DNA from: Acidobacteriaceae bacterium
GTDB lineage: Bacteria; Acidobacteriota; Terriglobia; Terriglobales; Acidobacteriaceae
NCBI GenBank assembly: GCA_030838305.1
Contig: JAUTWY010000018.1
Coordinates: forward strand, 1 to 13,138
DNA length: 13,138 nt
Direction: 5' to 3'
Both the position numbers and the translations under genes were made by a program. Shown here one piece after another: positions 1-6,816 of this stretch (positions are counted from its first letter, which is position 1; the number at the start of each line of letters is the position of its first letter). The notes below the pieces were generated by a model that had not been told where the DNA came from, ran no database searches, and saw only the letters and a list, made by a program, of their open reading frames with translations.

Positions 1-333
1 GAGCCTTTGTTCCCAAACCTGACTGTATCCGTGAATCGTGCTCGGTTTGCATTCGGCTTGCACAAAAGGCCAGTAGGTAGCTTCCCAAAAACCGACTACC
101 GTGAGGTCTGCTGCTTGTGGTTTGCCGGGTACCTGTGCGTTGACCGCAGCCATGAACTCATCGCACAGACGGCGCACCGATTTGGACGCGGGAGTGAGGC
201 CCTTGCCCTTGGTACAGAGCCGCTGGGAACGTTGCTTCCGCTTTGGCTTCCCGGCTACAATCTCTTCCAGACGGTATCGCACATGAAAAGCAGCAAACGC
301 TTCGTAAATGTAGCCTCGTTGGTAGCGCCCCAT
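1..333 (-). CDS. Tyrosine-recombinase (phage-type) integrase, N-terminal part, cut by left window edge
   Basis: This is the first 111 residues of a site-specific integrase; the rest lies off the left edge, so the catalytic R...HxxR...Y residues cannot be checked. The protein starts MGRYQRGYIYEAFAAFHVRY, which resembles the arm-type N-terminal region of integrases (a G-x-I/L-Y-E strand followed by a WxVRY-like strand and a basic K-R-K-Q-R turn at about 30-35). From about residue 72 a core-binding SAM-like domain begins: DLTVVGFWEATYWPFV, then KPSTIHGYSQVWEQRL, which matches the common KPST..GY...W...L pattern of these enzymes. The start is ATG at 333, preceded by AAGGAG (complement of 343-348) at 9 nt spacing. 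The gene reads away from the tRNA-Ser gene, 105 bp distant. The family call comes from motif recognition only. Whether the gene is intact or a remnant is unknown. Confidence 0.8.
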   Translation of the reverse strand, partial: MGRYQRGYIYEAFAAFHVRYRLEEIVAGKPKRKQRSQRLCTKGKGLTPASKSVRRLCDEFMAAVNAQVPGKPQAADLTVVGFWEATYWPFVQAECKPSTIHGYSQVWEQRL

Positions 334-438
334 CGGGTGTTTCTCCTTCGCTCAGGAGCCATCGTGCCCGAAAGTGCGATTTCGTGCAATGATATGAAGG
401 TGTTGGTCACGAATCAACTTGTGTTTTTTCAATAGGTT

Positions 439-528
439 GGAGGGATGTGTGAGTGGTTGAAACAGGCGGTCTTGAAAACCGCTGTACCTGAAAGGGTACC
501 GGGGGTTCGAATCCCTCTCCCTCCGCCA
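439..528 (+). tRNA. tRNA-Ser (anticodon UGA)
   Basis: This is a complete 90-nt class II tRNA. The acceptor stem GGAGGGA (439-445) pairs perfectly with TCCCTCC (518-524), followed by discriminator G525 and an encoded CCA (526-528). The anticodon stem GCGGT/ACCGC (466-470 and 478-482) encloses the loop CTTGAAA, giving anticodon TGA at 473-475, which reads UCA and related serine codons. A long variable arm (stem GTACC/GGTAC) and a T-arm with TTCGAAT are present, as expected for tRNA-Ser. No convincing promoter or terminator was seen around it. Confidence 0.97.
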
Positions 529-598
529 TTACTCGATTGAGGGCGTCCCGATAGAACTGAACAGCCTTGTTTCGAATTTCTCGCGGCACCTGGAATGC

Positions 599-1396
599 AT
601 GATCGAATTTCTTTCCGTCCTCGCCGTTGGTTTTTTTCTGGGGATGCGCCACGCTACCGATCCTGACCACGTTATCGCGGTCACAACCATTGTCAGTAAT
701 CAGCGCAACAAGGCCCGTGCTGCCTTGATTGGTGCATTTTGGGGCGTTGGCCACACTCTTACCATCTTCCTGGTGGGCACGGGGATCATTCTGTTCAATC
801 TTGTCATTCCAGTTCGCGTCGGATTGAGCATGGAGCTTTCCGTCGCAGTAATGCTGATAATCCTGGGCTTGATGAACGTATCCGGCTTTCTCCGCTCGCT
901 GCCTGCTGGATCAATTGACCCTTCCGACCAAGAGCCGATAGTCCACGCTCATTCCCACACCCACGGAAACTCCACTCCCAGCCACCCACACCTTCATCGA
1001 CCCGGGAGTAATTCTCATTTGCCGCTGGCTTGGATGGACCGAATATTCGGAAAGGCTGGCTTGTATCAGTATCTTCGACCGTTCGTGGTGGGAGTGGTTC
1101 ACGGTCTTGCCGGTTCGGCGGCGGTGGCGTTGCTGGTTCTGACAACGATCCGAAATTATCACTGGGCGATCGCGTACCTGTTGATCTTTGGCGTCGGCAC
1201 GATTGCCGGCATGATGCTGATCACCATGAGCATTGCTTCGGCGTTCACGAGGGTAGGCAGAGGCCGCGAGAAGTTCTCCCGCCGACTGACATTCGCTTCA
1301 GGCCTGCTGAGTCTCGGCTTCGGGCTTTTTGTGGCGTATCAGATTTGCTTTGTAAACGGCCTCTTCAGCACCCATGCCCGGTGGATTCCGCAATAA
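599..1396 (+). CDS. Nickel/cobalt transporter-like permease (NiCoT/UreH-type)
   Basis: This is a 265-residue polytopic inner-membrane protein. Near its start it carries GMRHATDPDHV, the H-x4-D-H signature (H18, D23, H24) of NiCoT-family nickel/cobalt permeases, and then FWGVGHTLTIF (about 48-57), the second conserved block seen in NiCoT and UreH/RcnA-like proteins. Hydrophobic segments lie at about 4-16, 43-70, 78-98, 160-182, 187-212 and 228-250. A histidine-rich loop at about 112-142 (eight His, including HAHSHTH) sits between the two halves, a likely metal-binding stretch. The start is ATG 599; no other start codon lies in frame after the tRNA, and the ribosome binding site is weak. The length is shorter than classical NiCoT (about 330-350) and nearer the UreH-type proteins. 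Whether it imports Ni/Co or exports it cannot be told from sequence. No urease, hydrogenase or cobalamin genes are adjacent. It ends 39 bp before the convergent tetR gene. Confidence 0.8.
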   Translation: MIEFLSVLAVGFFLGMRHATDPDHVIAVTTIVSNQRNKARAALIGAFWGVGHTLTIFLVGTGIILFNLVIPVRVGLSMELSVAVMLIILGLMNVSGFLRSLPAGSIDPSDQEPIVHAHSHTHGNSTPSHPHLHRPGSNSHLPLAWMDRIFGKAGLYQYLRPFVVGVVHGLAGSAAVALLVLTTIRNYHWAIAYLLIFGVGTIAGMMLITMSIASAFTRVGRGREKFSRRLTFASGLLSLGFGLFVAYQICFVNGLFSTHARWIPQ

Positions 1397-1435
1397 ATCC
1401 AGTTTCAGCAAGCCCAACAGATCCAAGTCCAACGA

Positions 1436-2083
1436 TCAGTGCGATCGGTGGCGCCTGAATTTCCGGGAAGGATGCGCTCCGCTCAGCACCAAGTCGCAAA
1501 GACGGTCAATAAACTCGGGCGTCAAACTCTTGTGCCGGACAAGGAATCGCATGTAGATAGGTCCATAGAGCGAATCAAGAAGCAAATCCATGTCTATGTT
1601 CCCGCGCAGTTCGCCGCGACGAATTCCGCGACGAAGCGTAGCGTATGCTTCCAGACGCCGCGGAAGCAGGAAGCGTTCGCGAAAAGCGGTGATCAGATCT
1701 GGGTCGCTTTGGCCGCCCCCCAGGATGGCGGAAACGATTCGTCCACGGCGGCTGCGAAAGATTTTCACCAGCTGGCGCATCTGCTGGCTCATGTCGGAAT
1801 ATACCGAACCCGTATCGGGAAAGTGGAGGGCGCGAGTCGTACTCTTGGCGAATGCGTCTGCAATCAGAGAGGCTTTGTTGGGCCACCAGCGGTAAACCGT
1901 CGCCTTGCCGACGCCGGCATGGGCCGCTACATCCCCAATGGTTAGATCGGAAAAGCCATGCTTTCCCAGAAGTTTTAGCGTGCTGCGCAGAATCGCGAGA
2001 CGTGCCTGTTCGCTACGTGGGCGTCCCGGGGCGCGGGGACTGCTCCCACGATGGTGGTTGCCAGCGGCAGACTTCTGGCGCAT
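1436..2083 (-). CDS. TetR/AcrR-family transcriptional regulator, divergent from RND efflux operon
   Basis: This is a 215-residue regulator. An N-terminal basic tail containing GRPR (20-23) precedes the TetR DNA-binding domain at about 27-78, whose helix-turn-helix reads LTIGDVAAHAGVGKATVYRW (47-66). The motif YRWWPNKASLI that follows is typical of the subgroup with a TetR_C_11/16-like ligand domain. The C-terminal part contains GGGQSDPDLITAFRERFLLPRR and ends in a basic tail (SRKFRRHRSH). It starts at ATG 2083 with a weak AGGG ribosome binding site. It is transcribed divergently from the RND gene across a 136-bp gap containing an imperfect palindrome, so local repression of the efflux operon and of itself is the natural inference. 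The inducer is unknown. The family call is firm; the target assignment is inferred from position. Confidence 0.92.
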   Translation of the reverse strand: MRQKSAAGNHHRGSSPRAPGRPRSEQARLAILRSTLKLLGKHGFSDLTIGDVAAHAGVGKATVYRWWPNKASLIADAFAKSTTRALHFPDTGSVYSDMSQQMRQLVKIFRSRRGRIVSAILGGGQSDPDLITAFRERFLLPRRLEAYATLRRGIRRGELRGNIDMDLLLDSLYGPIYMRFLVRHKSLTPEFIDRLCDLVLSGAHPSRKFRRHRSH

Positions 2084-2089
2084 GGTCTT

Positions 2090-2126
2090 ACCCTACCATA
2101 TACTGGACAGGGAATTAGAATCCAAT
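2090..2126 (-). promoter_or_regulatory. Possible tetR promoter (weak)
   Basis: On the minus strand, TTGGAT (complement of 2120-2125) and TATATG (complement of 2097-2102) are separated by exactly 17 nt, giving a weak sigma70-like pair. The implied transcript would start only about 7 nt before the tetR ATG, leaving little room for a ribosome binding site, so the assignment is tentative. Confidence 0.25.
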
Positions 2127-2146
2127 ACGATCAGTATCGAATCTAA
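2115..2146. promoter_or_regulatory. Candidate TetR operator: imperfect palindrome in the tetR/RND divergent gap
   Basis: TTAGAATCCAATAC (2115-2128) faces GTATCGAATCTAA (2134-2146). Allowing one bulged A, 11 of 13 positions are complementary, around a GATCA centre. A TAGAAT hexamer at 2116-2121, which could be the -10 of the efflux operon, lies inside the left arm, and the possible tetR -35 (2120-2125) overlaps it too. A repressor bound here would cover both start regions, which fits autoregulated TetR/efflux pairs. No binding data are available; this is inferred from symmetry and position. Confidence 0.4.
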
Positions 2147-2219
2147 ATCACAATCTGTGGGATTCCCGTTGGCATTGCGCAGTCCTGCTTCTTCGAACCC
2201 GGGAATGGTGGCCTAATCG

Positions 2220-5200
2220 ATGTGGATTGTTGCGTTAGCTCTGAGGAGGCCTTACACATTTGTGGTGATGGCGCTCGTCATCCTCCTTCTCACGCCGATT
2301 ACGATTCTCCGCACCCCCACCGACATCTTCCCCAACATCGACATTCCAGTAGTCTCGGTAGTCTGGTTTTACACGGGACTGTCCCCTCAGGATATGGCCG
2401 ATCGCATCGTGGCGAACTCCGAGCGCGGCATCACCACCACTGTCAACGACATCGAGCACATGGAATCTCAGTCAGTGAACGGTCTGGGTGTGATCAAGGT
2501 TTTTTTCCGTCCGGGAACGAATGTGCAGGGGGCTATCGCTCAGATCACTGCGATTGCGCAAACTACGGTGCGCGGCTTGCCGCCGGGCACAACGCCGCCG
2601 CTGATTATTTCTTATAGCGCCTCTACGACACCGATCATTCAGCTGGGGCTGAGCAGCAAGACATTGCCCGAGCAGCAATTGTTCGATCTCGGCCAAAACT
2701 TTTTGCGGAACTTTCTGGCGACGGTGCCGGGAGCCGCGACACCCTACCCTTATGGCGGCAAGATTCGCCAGATTCAAGTGGATCTGGACCTACCGAAACT
2801 TCAGGCGTATGGGCTCTCTCCAACCGATATTGTGAATGCGGTCAACGCGCAGAACCTGATCCTTCCCAGCGGTTCGGTCAAGTTCGGCCCGCTGGAGTAC
2901 AACGTTGAGATGAATGGGACGCCGCAGACCATCGCGGAATTGAATGACCTGCCGGTCAAGACCAGCAACCGTTCCACGCTCTACATGCGGGATGTCGCGC
3001 ACATACGCGACGGCTTCGCTCCACAGACGAATATCGTGCGCCAGGATGGTAATCGCGGCGCGCTGATGTCGATTTACAAAAACGGAAACGCTTCGACACT
3101 GCAAATTGTCGCTGGCATTAAGAACATTGTCGCGCAGGCGGCACAATCCTTGCCACCCGAACTGAAGATCACAGCGCTCTTTGACCAATCGCTTTTTGTC
3201 AGGGCGTCGATTAATGGAGTGGTCCGCGAAGCCTTGATCGCGGCCGCTCTGACTGCCGTGATGATCCTCATTTTTCTGGGCGACTGGCGTCCTACGATCG
3301 TCATCTCTGTTTCGATCCCGCTATCGATTTTTGTTTCGATTATCGTGCTGGGCGCCATCGGCGAAACCATCAACATTATGACGCTGGGGGGATTGGCTCT
3401 CGCCGTCGGCATCCTGGTCGACGACGCCACAGTCGAAATTGAAAACATTGAACGCAATCTTGCCCTGGGCAAGGAGATGAAGCAGGCGATTCTCGACGGC
3501 GCGCAGCAGATTGCTGTGCCGGCGCTGGTCTCGACGCTCAGTATTTGTATTGTGTTCGTGCCGATGTTCTTTCTGAGCGGCGTGGCCAAGTTTCTGTTCG
3601 TGCCTCTGGCGGAGGCGGTGAGCTTCGCCATGCTGGCCAGCTACCTGCTCTCACGAACGTTGATCCCGACCCTGGTCATGTTCATCATGCGCGGGCACGA
3701 GCATCGCGCCGAAGCGCCGAAGTCGTTCCTGGGCCGCTTTCAGCGCGGCTTCGAACGCAAGTTTGAAGACTTTCGCCGTGGCTACGAACAGTTGCTGGAG
3801 ACCACCCTCGAGCATCGTGGCATTTTCGTGCTTTGCTTCCTGGCCTTTTGTCTGCTCTCCCTCGGGCTGTTTATGTTCCTGGGACAGGACTTCTTCCCGC
3901 AGGTGGATGCGGGTCTGCTGCGTTTGCATGTGCGCGCCCGTCCCGGCCTACGTGTGGAAGAAACGGCGCGCCTGGTTGACCAAATCGAGGCCGCACTGCA
4001 CCAGGAGATTCCAAACGATGAATTGCAGACGATTCTCGACAACATCGGCCTGCCTAACTCGGGCATCAATCAGTCATACAGCTCTAATGGAACCATCGGC
4101 ACCAGCGATGCCGAGATTCTAATCGCCCTTGATCCCGAACATCACCATCCCACCGCAAACCATATTCGCCATCTGCGCGCTGTATTGCCTCGCCGCTTTC
4201 CAGGCGTAGAGTTTTTCTTTCAGCCAGCCGACATTGTTACGCAGATTTTGAACTTCGGATTGCCCGCGCCGATCGACGTTCAGATCGTCGGAACCGACAT
4301 GGCGAGCAGCTATCAGCTGGCACAGCAAATCGCCAACAAGATGCGCCACATCCCCGGTGCGGCTGATGTGCACGTTCAGCAGTTGCTTTCCTCACCGACT
4401 CTGCATCTGGATATTGATCGCACCCGGGTCACCCAGGTGGGACTGACGGCGCGTGACGTCGCCCAGAGCGTGCTGGTTTCGCTGAGCGGAAGTTTTCAGA
4501 CCTCGCCGAACTTCTGGCTGAACCCGCGCAACGGCGTTACGTATCAAATGGCGGTGCAGGCGCCTCAATATCGCATGACCGATCTGCAGGATTTAATGTC
4601 AGTGCCGGTGATCTCGCAGCAGGGCGCGCAGTTGCTGGGCAATCTGGTGCAGTCCTCTCCGGTTGCGCGGGCGGCCACGGTCAACCACTACAACGTTCAA
4701 CCGGTGGTTGACGTTTACGCCAGCACACAAGATCGCGACCTGGGCGCGGTTGCTTCTGACACCAATAAACTGCTCAAGACATTCGACAGCCAACTGCCGC
4801 GCGGCACTCACATCGTGGTGCGCGGGCAGGTGGTCACCATGCGATCCTCGTTCATCGGCTTGGGCCTTGGTCTGATCGGAGCGATTCTCCTGGTCTATCT
4901 GTTGATCGTAATCAACTTCCAATCGTGGCTCGACCCCTTCATCATCATCGCCGCGCTGCCGGGAGCCTTGGCTGGAATTTGCTGGTTCCTGCTGTTGACG
5001 CGGACCACGCTGAGCGTCCCGTCGCTTACCGGAGCGGTGATGTGCATGGGCGTCGCCACCGCCAACTCGATCTTGATGGTCAGCTTCGCAAGAGAGCAGA
5101 TGGACGAAGGAATCCCCGCCGTGCAAGCCGCCGTGGCTGCGGGATACACGCGCGTGCGCCCGGTGCTGATGACCGCATTGGCTATGATTATCGGCATGGT

Positions 5201-5372
5201 GCCGATGGCGCTCGGATTTGGTGAGGGTGGCGAACAGAATGCTCCCTTGGGACGAGCCGTAATCGGGGGCCTGCTGTTTGCCACGGTCGCCACTTTATTC
5301 TTCGTACCGAGCGTATTCGCGATGTTCCACAGCCGCCGGGAAGCCAAGCGGGTGCGGCAGGAACAAGCATAA
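2220..5372 (+). CDS. RND-family efflux pump, inner-membrane permease subunit (AcrB-like)
   Basis: This is the proton-driven pump of a tripartite efflux system, 1050 residues, the usual length for AcrB-type RND proteins. TM1 lies at about 11-31 and ends in the family sequence RTPTDIFPNIDIPVVSV. A large periplasmic domain follows to about 335, then TM2-6 at about 338-490. TM7 is at about 534-554, followed by the second periplasmic domain to about 875 and TM8-12 to about 1035. TM4 contains GILVDDATVEIENIE with D401 and D402, matching AcrB D407/D408 of the proton relay. R978 and T985 in TM11 match AcrB R971 and T978. The AcrB K940 position is alanine (A948 in GVATANSILMVSF). The start is ATG 2220 with only a weak Shine-Dalgarno; the MWIVALALRRPYTF opening is typical of the family. 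It is the first gene of a three-gene operon facing tetR. The substrate is not predictable. The signature is closer to the drug/lipophile (HAE) type than to the metal (CzcA) type. Confidence 0.95.
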   Translation: MWIVALALRRPYTFVVMALVILLLTPITILRTPTDIFPNIDIPVVSVVWFYTGLSPQDMADRIVANSERGITTTVNDIEHMESQSVNGLGVIKVFFRPGTNVQGAIAQITAIAQTTVRGLPPGTTPPLIISYSASTTPIIQLGLSSKTLPEQQLFDLGQNFLRNFLATVPGAATPYPYGGKIRQIQVDLDLPKLQAYGLSPTDIVNAVNAQNLILPSGSVKFGPLEYNVEMNGTPQTIAELNDLPVKTSNRSTLYMRDVAHIRDGFAPQTNIVRQDGNRGALMSIYKNGNASTLQIVAGIKNIVAQAAQSLPPELKITALFDQSLFVRASINGVVREALIAAALTAVMILIFLGDWRPTIVISVSIPLSIFVSIIVLGAIGETINIMTLGGLALAVGILVDDATVEIENIERNLALGKEMKQAILDGAQQIAVPALVSTLSICIVFVPMFFLSGVAKFLFVPLAEAVSFAMLASYLLSRTLIPTLVMFIMRGHEHRAEAPKSFLGRFQRGFERKFEDFRRGYEQLLETTLEHRGIFVLCFLAFCLLSLGLFMFLGQDFFPQVDAGLLRLHVRARPGLRVEETARLVDQIEAALHQEIPNDELQTILDNIGLPNSGINQSYSSNGTIGTSDAEILIALDPEHHHPTANHIRHLRAVLPRRFPGVEFFFQPADIVTQILNFGLPAPIDVQIVGTDMASSYQLAQQIANKMRHIPGAADVHVQQLLSSPTLHLDIDRTRVTQVGLTARDVAQSVLVSLSGSFQTSPNFWLNPRNGVTYQMAVQAPQYRMTDLQDLMSVPVISQQGAQLLGNLVQSSPVARAATVNHYNVQPVVDVYASTQDRDLGAVASDTNKLLKTFDSQLPRGTHIVVRGQVVTMRSSFIGLGLGLIGAILLVYLLIVINFQSWLDPFIIIAALPGALAGICWFLLLTRTTLSVPSLTGAVMCMGVATANSILMVSFAREQMDEGIPAVQAAVAAGYTRVRPVLMTALAMIIGMVPMALGFGEGGEQNAPLGRAVIGGLLFATVATLFFVPSVFAMFHSRREAKRVRQEQA

Positions 5373-5391
5373 GCGTTTCTGAGAAAGAATC

Positions 5392-5395
5392 GGAG
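5392..5395 (+). promoter_or_regulatory. Ribosome binding site of the adaptor gene
   Basis: GGAG lies 5 nt before the ATG at 5401, in the 28-bp gap after the RND stop codon. It supports this start over later methionines and shows that the gene is translated independently in the same transcript. Confidence 0.7.
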
Positions 5396-5400
5396 TTAGC

Positions 5401-6816
5401 ATGAGTGCAGAGAGCGATTTCAAAAAAACGCCGCTGGGTACACCGCTATCCGAGCAGGACCGCGCTGCGCGCGACTCGGAATCCCAGCAGGTCCAAAGCG
5501 AAGGGGATCACGAACCGGGAGCTCAGGCGCTGCGCGACCAAGAGATCGAACGGATTCAGCAGCACTCCCGTCACCAACGCGCGGCAATACAGAAGCCACC
5601 TGACCTTCCGCCGGCACCTCCGCGCAAGGCCTTGACGATCGTCGGGCTATTTCTGCTTTTGCTGCTGATTGCGGGAGGAATCAGCCTTTGGGGGCGTGTA
5701 AGCCATGGTCGCGCACTGGCCAAAGAGACGGAGCGCGAAACCGTACCCACAGTCGCAGTCGTTTATCCGCAATCAGAAAAGCCTGACGAGGAGTTGGTGC
5801 TGCCCGGCTCCTTGCAGGCGTATGAGGAGTCTCCGATCTACGCCCGCACCAGCGGCTATCTGGTGCGCTGGTACAAGGATATTGGGAGCAAAGTCACAAA
5901 GGGAGACTTGTTGGCAAAGATCGACGCCCCCGAGGTTGATCAGGAACTAAACCAGACACGAGCCGCGCGTCAACAAATTCTCGCGCAAATGGAACTGGCC
6001 AAGATCAGCGCCGACCGCTGGGAGAATCTGCGTAAGAGCGACTCCGTCTCCGCGCAGGAGGCGGACCAGTACTGGAGTGCGTATAAACAGAGCACGGCCA
6101 ACCTGGCTGCCGCCGACGCCAACGTCCGTCGTCTCGAACAACTTGAAGGATTCAAGGATGTATACGCGCCATTCTCCGGAGTGTTGACGCGACGAAATGT
6201 CGATCCGGGTGCGCTTATCAACGCAGGTGCGGGCGCCGCCGGCCGGGAACTGTTTGACATTGCGCGCGTTGATCCTCTGCGGGTTTTCACCAGCGTCCCG
6301 CAAGCCTACGCGCCCAGCATTAAGGTCGGAGCCGACACTGTTGTCACCCTGCAAGAATTTCCCGGGCAGAAGTTCATGGGTAAAGTGGCGCGTACCGCCG
6401 AGTCCATTGATCCGTCGACCCGAACTTTGCTGACAGAGGTCGACGTGCCTAATAAAGATGGGCGTTTGCTGCCTGGCTCGTTCGGTGAAGTGCACTTTGC
6501 CGTTGGCGCGAATGTGAATAAGGTCACCGTTCCGGTGAATGCGATGCTGTTCCGTGCCGAAGGCCCGCAGGTTGCAGTTATAGGACAGGACAGCAAGGTC
6601 CAGCTGCGGCGCATCAATATAGGACGCGATTATGGCACGACGCTGGAAATTCTTGGGGGCGTCTCTCCTGCAGACCAGATCGTCATCAACCCGTCAGACT
6701 CTCTCGAGGACGGACAGCAGGTAAATGTGGCACAACCCGCGCAGAACCAACAAAAGCCGGGTCAGCCCTCGCCACACAGACAACTCCAAGGGCCGCAGAA
6801 GGGTAGCGGGCAGTGA
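5401..6816 (+). CDS. Efflux RND transporter periplasmic adaptor (membrane-fusion protein, HlyD/AcrA family)
   Basis: This is a 471-residue adaptor that links the inner-membrane pump to the outer-membrane channel. A charged, proline-containing N-terminal tail of about 76 residues (predicted cytoplasmic) precedes one membrane anchor at about 77-98 (ALTIVGLFLLLLLIAGGISL); there is no lipobox. The first half of the lipoyl domain is at about 138-180 (YARTSGYLVRWYKDIGSKV, GDLLAKIDAPEVD). A short alpha-hairpin runs to about 250, the second lipoyl half at about 252-285 (VYAPFSGVLTRRNVDPGALI), and then beta-barrel and membrane-proximal domains (for example RTAESIDPSTRTLLTEVDV). The C-terminal tail, about 30 residues, is rich in Gln and Pro. 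It starts 28 bp after the RND gene with GGAG at good spacing, and its last 4 bases overlap the next gene. The family is certain; the long N-terminal tail is unusual. Confidence 0.94.
   Translation: MSAESDFKKTPLGTPLSEQDRAARDSESQQVQSEGDHEPGAQALRDQEIERIQQHSRHQRAAIQKPPDLPPAPPRKALTIVGLFLLLLLIAGGISLWGRVSHGRALAKETERETVPTVAVVYPQSEKPDEELVLPGSLQAYEESPIYARTSGYLVRWYKDIGSKVTKGDLLAKIDAPEVDQELNQTRAARQQILAQMELAKISADRWENLRKSDSVSAQEADQYWSAYKQSTANLAAADANVRRLEQLEGFKDVYAPFSGVLTRRNVDPGALINAGAGAAGRELFDIARVDPLRVFTSVPQAYAPSIKVGADTVVTLQEFPGQKFMGKVARTAESIDPSTRTLLTEVDVPNKDGRLLPGSFGEVHFAVGANVNKVTVPVNAMLFRAEGPQVAVIGQDSKVQLRRINIGRDYGTTLEILGGVSPADQIVINPSDSLEDGQQVNVAQPAQNQQKPGQPSPHRQLQGPQKGSGQ

Noticed and set aside
7..435. 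Plus-strand 142-aa reading frame
   Set aside because: It lies opposite the integrase coding sequence, resembles no known protein to me and has no ribosome binding site.
571..590. TTCGAAT followed by TCGCGGCACC after the tRNA as a duplicated tRNA 3' end (att site)
   Set aside because: Only the palindromic TTCGAAT matches the T-loop; the flanking bases do not match the tRNA 3' end, so chance is the simpler reading.
407..754. Minus-strand 115-aa reading frame across the tRNA-Ser gene
   Set aside because: Its sequence EGEGFEPPVPFQVQRFSRPP is the antisense translation of a tRNA-Ser gene, a recurrent false protein in databases. It also overlaps the permease gene.
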